Both the position numbers and the translations under genes were made by a program. Shown in pieces: positions 10,872-19,560 of a stretch of 32,596 bases of DNA. The first letter of the stretch is position 1; every line of letters starts with the position of its first letter. The notes under the pieces are model-generated. The model was not told the origin of the DNA. It worked only from the letters and a program-made list of their open reading frames with translations, and did not search any database. This DNA comes from Reticulitermes lucifugus (Eukaryota > Arthropoda > Insecta > Blattodea > Rhinotermitidae): contig JAKCWW010006415.1 of NCBI GenBank assembly GCA_026260175.1, positions 1 through 32,596 on the forward strand. Reading direction: 5' to 3'.

Positions 10872-10922
10872 TTAGCGCCATACAACAGAATATTAACAGG
10901 TCAAGTCCTAATTATTTTCAAG

Positions 10923-11071
10923 CATTTTAGGATGACCTTGATTTCAGGCTTCCGCCGCGATGTTGATGAAATCTGTGGTCTTCTGGGTTATTACACGGCG
11001 TCATGTGGTAAATAATCACCACACGACGCCGTGTAATAACCCAGAAGACCACAGATTTCATTTTAGGATGA
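10923..11071. mobile_element. Near-perfect foldback element with direct flanking repeats
   Basis: Arms 10966-11009 and 11018-11061 are 44-bp inverted repeats with one mismatch (11003 against 11024) and an 8-nt loop. The outer sequence CATTTTAGGATGA is present at 10923-10935 and again at 11059-11071, an exact 13-bp direct repeat that looks like a target-site duplication, although the last 3 bases of the right arm overlap it. The left flank and arm translate as LISGFRRDVDEIC then GLLGYYTASCG, a peptide I recall as a common spurious product of an abundant insect repeat. Inverted arms of this type fit Penelope-like terminal repeats; no enzyme is encoded. Confidence 0.7.
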
Positions 11072-11755
11072 GTTAAATACAAGTATATCAGTATAATGTT
11101 CCTACCTAGTTAACAAAAATGTTGTGATGATAAGTGGTAAGTGATAACCTCAACTGATATAGGCCACAGTGACAGTCACTTTGCGAACAACACAATTACG
11201 GAAAATCAGGTACAGTGTAATCATCATTTCCTACAACGCACATTAATTGGAGCCGCGTATTTACAGTGGACCTTGCGTTACACCATTCACCCACCCACTC
11301 GGAGTTTTCTATGACACAGTCACTAAATATAGAGCAGTCGAGCCAATAACTTATACAACACTATCGTACATTACTGCATCGACGTCTTTCATCTTTTACT
11401 TTCAGGTCCACATGCTTTTACATCCACAAACTAAAAAGACGACTTGTTCCGCCTTCATCCCACGTTTTTGGTTTTTTTCGCTCATTAAGAAAGTGGAGCT
11501 GTTAGACGGTGGATATAGCACAGCGCTAGAGGTGACAGAACGTGTGCAACGTAAAATTACGTGGCGTTCATTAGAGAGTGTGCAGCTATGGACACAGGGA
11601 GTAACGATTTAAAAAGCGACGGGTTGGATGGACGTAGCCTCCTGTTCCCAGCGCCCAGTTTTAATGTAATGGCCATCATTACCAACATGCATATCAGCCA
11701 CAGAGTATAATTTACACCTCAAACGTTAAACGTTCAAATCTTCTGCGACATAACG
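11072..11755. other. No recognisable feature
   Basis: Holds the longest plus-strand frame outside repeats apart from the minisatellite (121 codons, 11247-11612). It has no recognisable domain, no clear splice context and biased only by chance, so it is not called a gene. Confidence 0.45.
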
Positions 11756-11880
11756 CCATGTCTATTGATAAAGTTTCCTAGGTTTCGAGGAGTTTGCTGC
11801 CTACATCTTCAGGACAGTCGAAGCCTAGAAGCTGAATCTTAATCAACACCGCTGTGAAAACTTCAAAAGTCGCATCTTAT
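11756..11880. mobile_element. Penelope-like terminal fragment
   Basis: On the minus strand a hammerhead-type core box CTGAAGA (11806-11812) is followed by a segment with an AGG/CCT pairing and then GAAAC (complement of GTTTC at about 11782-11786). The helix III/cleavage part is mutated (CTAGGAAAC instead of GTCGGTA). To the right, in plus orientation, CTGAATCTTAATCAACACCGCTG-type sequence matches the tail at 3095-3130. This is the same divergent layout as 2881-3155 but partly deleted. Confidence 0.45.
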
Positions 11881-12059
11881 GCGTTATTTGTATTAAAGTG
11901 CAAAGAAGAACGATATCGGAATTAATTCCACTCTTTATAGCGCAGTGGTAACCGTAGTTGCCAGCTCTTTCAACATTACAAAATTCTGCACTTTGTCCAC
12001 GCTCTGTACTATGTATTTCGCGTGACCTCAATAAAAAATGATTTCCCCTAACAGCATAT

Positions 12060-12320
12060 GGGTATTTTTCTTGGGGAGGGGGGGGAAGATGGGGGGGTGT
12101 AGGGGTGCGTCCATACTACCCGTGCTTGGGGTCGGGCTCGTGTTCTGACTTGTGTGTCTCCGTAAGTGTGTACGGTTTCACGAGCTCGACCTAAGCAACG
12201 CGAACCACCGGAGGCCTGGGCTCGAGCTGCAACAGCCACCCCGAGCATCACAACACGAGCACGAGCAAGAGCACGAGCAAGAGCACGAGTACACGCAGGA
12301 CTACTCTGGACACATCTCAA
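12060..12320. other. GC- and CpG-rich segment with poly-G run
   Basis: A G-run (12075-12100, GGGGAGGGGGGGG type) is followed by about 200 bp clearly richer in G+C and CpG than the surroundings. Overlapping frames exist on both strands (68 and 90 codons) but their composition (Ala/Arg-rich, His-Glu repeats) follows from the base bias and tandem repeat. It could be a small regulatory CpG-rich patch or an unclassified repeat; nothing decides between them. Confidence 0.35.
12254..12289. repeat. 12-bp tandem repeat (GAGCACGAGCAA)n
   Basis: Three near-perfect units built from the hexamers GAGCAC and GAGCAA. In one frame it reads His-Glu-Gln-Glu repeats. Probably a young slippage product. Confidence 0.85.
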
Positions 12321-12699
12321 TGAGGACGCAACGTAGTGTCTGTATGATGGGGAATTAATTTTTAAATATTATTTATACAGCTCCGTGCTTCAATAAACAT
12401 GCTGAATCATAAATATAGGCCTACTACACGCAGGCCAGCAATAAATAACGTGATGACATCCACCCTCACTATAACTGGACGTCACAAGACTGCTTTCAGT
12501 ATGACCTAATCTTAATTGTGACTGAGTAAACCCCAACATAAGTGTACGCAATATACAGTTTTAATGTCATATTTTATGTTGTCTAAAATGACTGAACTTT
12601 TATAAACATTTAATGTTAAACAATTTAATAATGCACATGGTACACAAGCTTTCTAAAGCAGTGGCATTTACTCAAAAAGATATTAAATAATCAGTCTAA

Positions 12700-12850
12700 A
12701 CTGTGTTTTTATTTAAAAGCACATGTTTCGGTCTACATATCAACCATCATCAGGCTAAAAAATATACAATCATTAAAAGGCAGGTAAAAAATGCAGTATA
12801 CAGAACACCATCATGTTTCACGTGGGATCTCACAGATTTAAAATATTGTT
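12700..12850 (-). mobile_element. Penelope-like terminal fragment with intact hammerhead core
   Basis: Carries the motif described at 12721-12756, and about 90 bp further right the block CACGTGGGATCTCACAG. A related TGTGATCTCAC-type block sits at a comparable distance inside the ends at 5922 (block at about 6018) and 24961 (block at about 25030). Motif plus block define a shared terminal module. No matching right end could be identified with confidence; 13510-13545 is a candidate. Confidence 0.55.
12721..12765 (-). ncRNA. Hammerhead-ribozyme-like motif, best core in window
   Basis: On the minus strand: TTTAGC, then CTGATGA (complement 12747-12753), one extra U, stem II GGTT/GACC (4 bp including one G-U pair, 8-nt loop), then GAAA (complement 12726-12729), then C-AT-GT as a minimal 2-bp helix III. 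Flanking AGC and GCT can start stem I, followed by an internal loop and then U-rich/A-rich pairing. The base after GT is G rather than A, C or U, which would hinder cleavage unless pairing shifts. Minimal hammerheads with very short helix III are described from Penelope-like elements. The fold here is inferred by hand. Confidence 0.55.
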
Positions 12851-13484
12851 TTGAATATTTTTCTGAAGACACAACGCCATGAATTCATTAAGTTAAGACA
12901 GCTGCATTTCTTAGTCCAGTTACAAACATCTTGAAGAAAACCACGCGTATTCATAACCAGGAACAATAAGTCCACCACTGAACCTTATCCCAGTCCTCTT
13001 CAACGGAGTTCATGACATAATAGCATACTTACATTAATGCTCATTTAAATATTATTCTCTCACCATGACCCAAAACTCCATAGAAATGTTCTCATAAGTT
13101 TTCGTTTTTGTCACAATGAAAAAAGCTTCCAGCATGAAGGCAGCCTTTTCCAGACCGCGCTAAACTGGACCCACTAACATTCAGCAGCCCATATTTGTAC
13201 TTACGTACTAAATACGGAAAGTAACAAACTGAAAATAACACAGAATCACTACACCGAAACAGTTGAAAATATCAGTTAAGAGCCTAGGAACAGTTCGAAG
13301 CCCTGCTTCACTGGTTGCCATCACTCTCTTCGAAGAATCACACTGCAAGTTAGTAGTCATTATGAATTGCTGACATTTCAAGGTTTCGTGAGTTGTCTCA
13401 GCTACGATGCCCGCCATAGCATTTGCAAGGACGAAGCGAGTTTGGCATGGCGGTAAAGCACCAGAATCGAATTCTGGGTAATCT

Positions 13485-13606
13485 AGATATGGTGATTACA
13501 ACGAACAAATGCACATAAAGTGGCCGAAACATGTAGGAGGCATTACTACGTTTGTAATATCTTTTCATAAACTTGTGTGCATTTGTTGGTTTTAATCACC
13601 ATATCT
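13485..13606. repeat. Inverted repeat enclosing a GAAACATGTAG motif
   Basis: Arms 13485-13516 and 13575-13606 are 32-bp inverted repeats with about three mismatches (AGATATGGTGATTA and AACAAATGCACA blocks). The 58-nt loop contains TGGCCGAAACATGTAGG (GAAA at 13526-13529), the same stem II end, GAAAC-AT-GT-A arrangement as at 6291-6303. No CTGATGA box is visible upstream. Probably another decayed end pair of the hammerhead-bearing family. Confidence 0.5.
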
Positions 13607-13935
13607 CACTGTTCAATGCACGGTTGTGGATCATTTAAAATCTAGATAATCTGTTTGAATTCCGACTGGGGACCGTTTAGAATAAGCCTTATCCTACTGA
13701 TGGCTCTGTTTTGCGCCGTCATGTAAAGTACACGATAATGTACCTTAAAATAAGCCACGACTGATTTCTTTCATTGTCGTTCTGATTCTTCATTCACAAT
13801 CACCTTCTCGTAGCTCAATCAATGCTACATGACTTCGACAGGTAACACTGCACACCAGCCATAATCGTCCGCCTGACCATAACTAGATTCTGTAGTTGTC
13901 ACAGCATCGTTACGTGATTACGGTAGCTACTTCCT

Positions 13936-14070
13936 TTTCCCAGCAGTAAAACGGACGGAGCATGAAGGCAGCCACGTATCTCAACATAATGCCCAGCTTA
14001 AGATACGTGGACTGTACCTCCAGTACTACAGGTCTTTATGGCGTGGAGGTTACTTCAGCACAGTGACAAC
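13936..14070 (+). mobile_element. SINE fragment, GGTAAAG-tail family
   Basis: CTTTTCCCAGCAGTAAAACGGACGG then CATGAAGGCAGCCAC is the plus-sense counterpart of the body block CCTGGGGGGTAAAGGCGG in the copy at 10584-10871, and matches 22822-22866. Later blocks GACTGTACCTCC and TTTATGGCGTGGAGG fit the 3' body. Head and tail are missing. Confidence 0.45.
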
Positions 14071-14396
14071 TTGACCATATCTTACCATTACCACATAACA
14101 TAAGTGTCGAAAAGTCTCTACTCTCTGCCCCTCTCTTACCTGTTACATGATATGGAAGATTTTTATAACTTTCGCCAAGACGAAACACAAGAATTTGTAT
14201 TTTAAGCTCGTTTTTAGGACATACCCAACCTAAAAACAGTTAAAATTAAATCAGCCATACTAATATTAAGTAAAGCAAATGCCCTTAACTCCTCTTCATT
14301 GTTAAGTACGTACTTATAGAAGACTAGTAACATAAATTGACGATGTGGCAAACATTTTGTGAACAAGAGAGACAATGTACGTACAACGAAATATTG

Positions 14397-14885
14397 AGGC
14401 GCGTTCGCGTAACCATTGTTGCCGTGGAAAAGCAATATGTATTACATATTCTGAGCGTGTGTCTGCAGCCTTAGTTACCCAGCACGCAACGCGCATGCGC
14501 CGTATTCTATTGTCATCCGTGGCCTGTCCAGCTCTACCATATTTTGCCACATTATCTCATAAATGGCACGATTTTCGAAGCAAAAAAGTTATTGAAGATA
14601 AAGTGTGCCTTTTTATTTTCTCTACAACTTTTGTCTGAAACACTTCTCATTCTAAGAAGAAGTCAGCGAGATACTGTCATAAATGTACATAGGTCTTCAT
14701 GTAAAGTACCCGTTATTCTTGTCAGATTTTATTGAAACTTGAATTTTTAGGACAGGGGTTCGAAAAATGCTCAAATATTAAAGTCTGTGAATATCTGGCC
14801 AGTGGAAGCCGAGGTGTTTCATGAAGACGGACGGACAGACATGACGAAGCTAATAGTCGCTTTTTGCAACTTTGGAAACGCGCCT
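14397..14885 (+). mobile_element. MITE-like non-autonomous element, longest copy
   Basis: 489 bp bounded by AGGCGCGTT on the left and AACGCGCCT on the right, a perfect 9-bp terminal inverted repeat. Landmarks: TCGCGTAACCATTGTTGC near the left end; TTTCTCTACAACTTTTGTCTGAAACA in the middle; TCTTCATGTAAAGTACCCG; and GACGGACGGACAGACATGACGAAG near the right end. The 87- and 73-codon frames across it are by-products. The superfamily is unclear because no target-site duplication is obvious, so a non-DNA-transposon origin is not excluded. Confidence 0.7.
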
Positions 14886-15515
14886 AAAAAGCGATCACTG
14901 TAAATTTAATTCCGACATTTCACGAAGTATGAGAACGAATGTATCTAGAAGCTATTGTAGACTGAGGACTAAGTGTCAGTTAATTTACGATACCATGTCT
15001 CCAGCAGAAGGTGTCCCTTAGAGACTAACAGTCTCTTGTGTGATTACTTACCATTTTCAGTATTGTTATTGTTCTGTTTTTCACGTCAGTATTAAGTTAC
15101 TTGATACAAACAAAATGGTGTTAACGCTGTTTCTAATACATATGAAATGACGCCAACGGAGACGTCTGTTTGACAAGATTTCTTCGAGTCAGCTCCATTT
15201 CTCGAAGTCGCAGTGCAACTACGTGCTTTATTACACCCGTGTGTAACTCCATATCATTTTGCTTGTAGAGAAAAACTTTTGTAACTCTCAATCCTATTGA
15301 CACGAACTTGGAATTCTTGTTAAAAATACTCTTTTGTCAGCTGGAATGAACACTGGAAAGTGAGTCATTTCCCACTCGGAGTGTGTCCTGCAAAACAGCT
15401 GTAGGTACCTAGACGGGGCAGATTTCAGCATCCGACAGACAATCCATCCCACCCACTCCCTCTAGGGAACATTTCACGTCAGCAAATATTGGTTGTTCAG
15501 ATCAAACTTACTTAC
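14886..15515. other. No recognisable feature
   Basis: Nothing beyond short chance frames. Confidence 0.5.
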
Positions 15516-15614
15516 TTTTCTTTCTCTCTTGTCTGATGATGCGAGCAGGTGCTCTTTTCCCACACCAGAGGCGCTGCAGCCAGTCATCATCCGTGCTGTC
15601 AGGATGAAGGGTGA
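15516..15614 (-). CDS. Doubtful single exon, unknown protein
   Basis: A 99-bp open segment (33 codons) on the minus strand stands out from AT-rich flanks by higher G+C. It ends exactly at a consensus-like donor (AAAA then GTAAGTAAG) and begins after an AAAAG acceptor that has only a weak pyrimidine tract. The encoded peptide includes HPDSTDDDWLQRLWCGKRAP, which looks more protein-like than the other frames here, but I do not recognise it. It could equally be part of an unclassified repeat. No neighbouring exon was found in the window. Confidence 0.18.
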
Positions 15615-16869
15615 CTTTTACACAAGACAATGATGACAAATAATTGTTCTTCTCTCTCTTTATGCTACTCGGATACAAGAATATAGAAATTTTGACAACC
15701 CAAGAAAGAGTATAGGATATCACAGAACAGTTAATTGAGGCGAATTCAACAATACGGTATTAATTGATATAGTTTGTTGAATGGAGTTGTGATTTATTTG
15801 TACCTAAAAACGTCGGGGTACAGGATCAAGGGTGAAATATTAGACAGTGGCAACTACCCCAGACAGTCGAAAAACGGGAGTTGTCAAGCAAGGGGAGAAA
15901 AGAAAGCTAGCTCTACAGAGCACAGTCCTTCCTGAGATCACAGTCCATAAGAGTCAGAAAACTCTCCGCCTTTCAAAGAACCTGAAGGTTCATTTACGGT
16001 GTTCAACAGAGGCCGTTATTGGTCGCTATCTTGAACCAGATATATCAAGTCTACATACAAGACACTATCCTAATTCTTCAAAATCTATTTGGATATTATC
16101 GTACAGAGCATTCCACGTGGTCTCTTTTCGACACAAAGTTTGTGTCATCCTCATGATGTGCAATTAAGAGTGCAAAATTAAGAACCTAGTAGTTACGCAA
16201 TTTTTTGGAGCTTCATTTACTTTCTCCCGTTAGGTCCAAATATTTTTCTCACCACCATGCTCTCAAATAAGGCCGGTTCAGCAGGCCAACGTAACTCGAG
16301 AAGCCCCCCCCACCACAGCCCCCCACTCTGATTGCAGCATGTGAACGGTTCGAGATGATGCACTTGCAGCACAAGGTGGTGGAGGAGCATGACTCATGCT
16401 ACATAATCAAGCACAGGGGGACCAACCGTACTGATGGGGCTCCAAATGAGACTCTAGGTACAGTCGGTCACTTATCGAACGGTGTGTTTCATGAACAGGT
16501 AGAAAGAAATAAGCTCATGTCCACTAGAAAAGGGAAATAAGTCCTATCACTCCTTCGGCTGGGTCTCAGTTCAGCGGTTGCCTCTGTTCTGTAAAACACT
16601 ACACCGAGCAGAAACAAACAATATTGAAGTCTTCGACTGTGAATTTAAGGACCTTACTTCACTTCCGTGATCCGTTTCCTATCATTTGTCACAAACTGAC
16701 GGGGCAAAATCAAACAGTGAGCCCTGTTAGGGTGCGCAACAGTAACGCTTCTCTGACTTTTCAAAACGTGTGCGGCGAACCCCAGTCCCTTATGACATAC
16801 TAATGATATTCAATCCATTCGATAGAGTCATAAGAGACATTGCTGTTCCTGTCGCAAGAACCGAAATGT
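15615..16869. other. No confident feature
   Basis: Contains a 106-codon plus frame (15847-16167) and a 61-codon frame (16355-16540) without known motifs, plus a C-run near 16305-16325. Part of this may be decayed upstream reverse-transcriptase sequence of the Penelope-like remnant that follows, but I cannot see motifs that would show it. Confidence 0.4.
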
Positions 16870-17420
16870 TTCTTTAATCAGCGGTTAGAACATAAGCTGT
16901 CGGGACACCAAAGTAGATTTACGTTGCATAGACTGAAAAATTGCCCCTTAATGGCACAAACTAACAAAAATATCTTATTACGGCTATTGCCAAAAATAAT
17001 GTTGACAGTGGGAATCAACCGTACGATAAATAGAAACATGTAATTAAACAAGAGTAAAATTGGACTAAAAATAAATAAGGAGGACCATTCACACAATGGC
17101 CCGTATGTTGGAAGAGACACAAAACTGTTCAAGAATTGAAACACAATAATTTCATTAAGCACCAATAACAACACTCAAAATGTGCGCAATATGTATTCGA
17201 AGAGCTCGGAATATAATGACACAGCCAGACCATAACAGACTGATACGTAACGATTGTACAATATTGTACGTAGGCCAAACGGGAGGCATTAGAAATTGCA
17301 CATAAGGAAAACATTCAAAGCATAAGAAGAAACATAGACGATTCAAAATAAATCGAACAAAACATATTAAACATTGGACATGCATGTGGTGAAATGACTG
17401 ATACTACAAAACAAACTGAT
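16870..17420 (+). pseudogene. Penelope-like element remnant: RT tail and GIY-YIG endonuclease
   Basis: Penelope-like retroelements encode a reverse transcriptase followed by a GIY-YIG nuclease that nicks target DNA. Here, frame by frame: EHKLSGHQSRFTLHRL (about 16888-16935) fits the C-terminal RT extension; IAKNN and following residues lie near 16985 in another frame; GPYVGRDTKLFKN (about 17098-17137) then STNNNTQNV fit the conserved linker; YVGQTG (about 17264-17283) is the GIY-YIG signature, followed by a degraded arm and GHACGEM (about 17376-17397), the usual ..H..TGH.YG.M block. At least two frameshifts and several stops interrupt it, so it cannot make protein. Domain order and spacing are as in the family, which makes the identification robust despite decay. 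Confidence 0.8.
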
Positions 17421-17786
17421 TGAGCTACGAATATAAAGGAGTATCACCAGATATGCATACGTATATGTAGGCTACACACAACAGCAGGTATATTAACATA
17501 CGAAAGGAGATATGATGGAAATAAAAATAGCCTGTTACATTTAGCATTCGAAGTGTCCGTAAGAGACTTGAATACGTAGACCTATCATATCACGAACGAG
17601 GTATTCCCTGGCTTTGACTTAAGACGTATGTCATTCCAAGGACTAACATTGACCAAATCAAAACTAAGCGACCCGACGGTCAAATTGCATATACGTACAG
17701 GTATGTACAAGAAATAATTTAAGCTAAATCACATACGATACTGAAGAACAACAAGATGAGCAATATGCGTATAAAGTAATATAGTG
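17421..17786. other. Probable decayed downstream part of the Penelope-like remnant
   Basis: AT-rich, with A-rich Lys/Asn-coding stretches like the end of the preceding remnant, but no motif marks its end. No other feature seen. Confidence 0.3.
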
Positions 17787-17905
17787 ACGCGTTCGCGTAC
17801 CCATTGTTGCAGTGGAAACACAACAATGCATTCTGAGTGTGTTATTGAGCTACATGTCGCTGTCAACAATAAAACGTACGTAGGTCTTCATGTTAAGTGC
17901 CCGAT
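17787..17905 (+). mobile_element. MITE-like element, left end of short variant
   Basis: Starts ACGCGTTCGCGTACCCATTGTTGC, matching the left end of 14397-14885, then CATTCTGAGTGTGTT. It jumps to CAACAATAAAACGTACGTAGGTCTTCATG, the block found at 3880-3920. The jump skips the central region of the long copy, so this is a separate short structural variant, truncated on its right. Confidence 0.55.
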
Positions 17906-18149
17906 CCATCACGGAAACAACAGCATATTCGTTTGCTCACGGCCTTCTTTAGACGTACAATTTGGCTAAACATATCGTAATGACAGAGAAGTCGTTGCGC
18001 AGTTTCTCAGTTTTTGTAAGTGTCGCCCTAATACATTTTACGAGATCAGATGGAATTAATCAAATATGAAGCAATAAGTATTAACATTACGTAGGCATTC
18101 CGTTGTGACATATGTACAAGAGTGAGGAAATAATAAGTATTAAATATTA

Positions 18150-18598
18150 TGAGTGCTTGCTTTCGTTATCCGGCATGCAAAGCGCATCTTTTCTGCGCCG
18201 CATTACATTTGTCACCTGTGGCCTGTCTGTATCGACGATATTTTCTGCATCATCTCATAAACGGCTCGATTTTCGGAAAACCTTATTGAATATAAAATGT
18301 GTTTTTCGATTTTCTCTACAATTATTGTCTGAAACATTTCTCATCTTCAGAAGAATTCAGCGAGATATCATCATAAACGTACATGGGTCTCCATGTAAAG
18401 TACCCGTTATTCTTGTCAGATTTTATTGATACTTGAATTTTCTCGACATATTTTCGAAAAATATTCAACTATCAAATTTCATGAAAATCTGTTCAGTGGG
18501 AGCCGAGTTGTTCCATGCGAACTGACAGACAGACGAGGGACGGATAGACAGACATGACGAAACTAACAGTCGCTTTCCGCAATTCTGAGAACGCGCCT
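18150..18598 (+). mobile_element. MITE-like element, long variant, 5'-truncated
   Basis: Collinear with 14462-14885: GCAAAGCGCAT, CTCATAAACGGC, TTTCTCTACAATTATTGTCTGAAACA, CCATGTAAAGTACCCGTTATTCTTGTCAGATTTTAT (split over blocks), ACAGACATGACGAAACTAACAGTCGC, ending AACGCGCCT at 18598. The left terminus is absent. The 105-codon frame at 18112-18429 is entirely within the repeat and is not a gene. Confidence 0.65.
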
Positions 18599-19439
18599 AC
18601 TGACACAGCTACTTTAGTAAATTTGATAAATTTTAGAACAATTAAGAAGTCAGCAGGTAATGGCGAAAAAGGACAGGAACGAAATACGCCTGCAATGACA
18701 TTAACACAGTAAATACAGGATATGAAGTAACTAGGAAAATAACCAAATAATTAACACATTCACTAATCAGCGTAGCTTTACTGTTTTCTAAGAACCATCA
18801 CGTTTAACATTTGAAAACTCTATTCAGCTCACAGAATGTATTTATGCGTTTTGTACAGTTCCCAGAACAAGCACTTATATCTCCCTATACTGTATTAAAT
18901 GACAGGTTTTTATAACCAAGACGGGGTGTTTACTACGCGGTACGAAATCTACGTTTAAAAATATTTCATACTAATTTTAGCCTTTAAAGAGTTAATGCAC
19001 GAATGTAGGTTGGGGAATGTATTTGTTAAGAAGCAGTTAATATTAAGAAAAGAAGAAAACCTGTAATGATAATTGCTAACAATTTCGACTACATTACCAG
19101 GTACATGATCTGAATGAAGACTACAACGGAAAACTTCAATTTGGAAAGCGACCAACTATTGGTTCCAAGGGGGGAGACAAGTGTAATTCTATCATGTATT
19201 GTAGTACGTCATCTGTAGCAAGGGAAGGTACGTCTCCGTTCTTCTACCTAATGGGATTATCCGCTGCCAGAGTCCCACACACATGTCCGTGTGTATTCTC
19301 ATGCAGATTGGGCGCGGTCTGCATGCCACATGTTCCATCCAGCAGCACCACAAACACGCTACAATGTGCGGAAATTTAACACACGCTTATCCTCAGCCTG
19401 GTTTCCTTAGAATCAGTCTATATTAATCTTCATGGTAAA
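18599..19439. other. No recognisable feature
   Basis: Short frames only; no repeat signals recognised. Confidence 0.5.
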
Positions 19440-19560
19440 TCAGTACGCCTGACTCCACACGAGCTGAACGAACGGAGTTGGATTCCCGAAGGAGGCAGGG
19501 ATTTTCATGTTAGACGAACTCACCCAGGGTCCCATGAAAAGTATATCGAAGATTATTTTA
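19440..19560 (+). mobile_element. Possible SINE fragment with B-box-like stretch
   Basis: GAGTTGGATTCCCGAAGG (about 19476-19493) resembles a degenerate polymerase III B box with its arm, followed by GGCAGGGATTTTCATG, a body start that looks like SINEs known to me from insects. No clear A box or tail was seen. Confidence 0.25.

Noticed and set aside
10966..11061. Palindrome as a chimeric-read assembly artefact
   Set aside because: The arms differ by one base, the loop is unique, and exact direct repeats flank the structure, all of which fit a real insertion better; still worth a read-level check.
11247..11612. 121-codon plus-strand frame
   Set aside because: No recognisable domain, no conserved-looking motif, no supporting splice or promoter context; within chance length for this much sequence.
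12048..12358. Ala/Arg-rich and His-Glu-repeat frames on opposite strands
   Set aside because: Both are explained by local GC bias and the 12-bp repeat.
13125..13165. CATGAAGGCAGCC phrase shared with the SINE at 13961
   Set aside because: The match is about 15 bp only and flanks disagree; may be chance.
15532..15560. CTGATGATG followed by GAGC-AGGT-GCTC, hammerhead-like
   Set aside because: No GAAA box follows the stem (TTTTCCC instead) and it overlaps the doubtful exon; likely coincidence.
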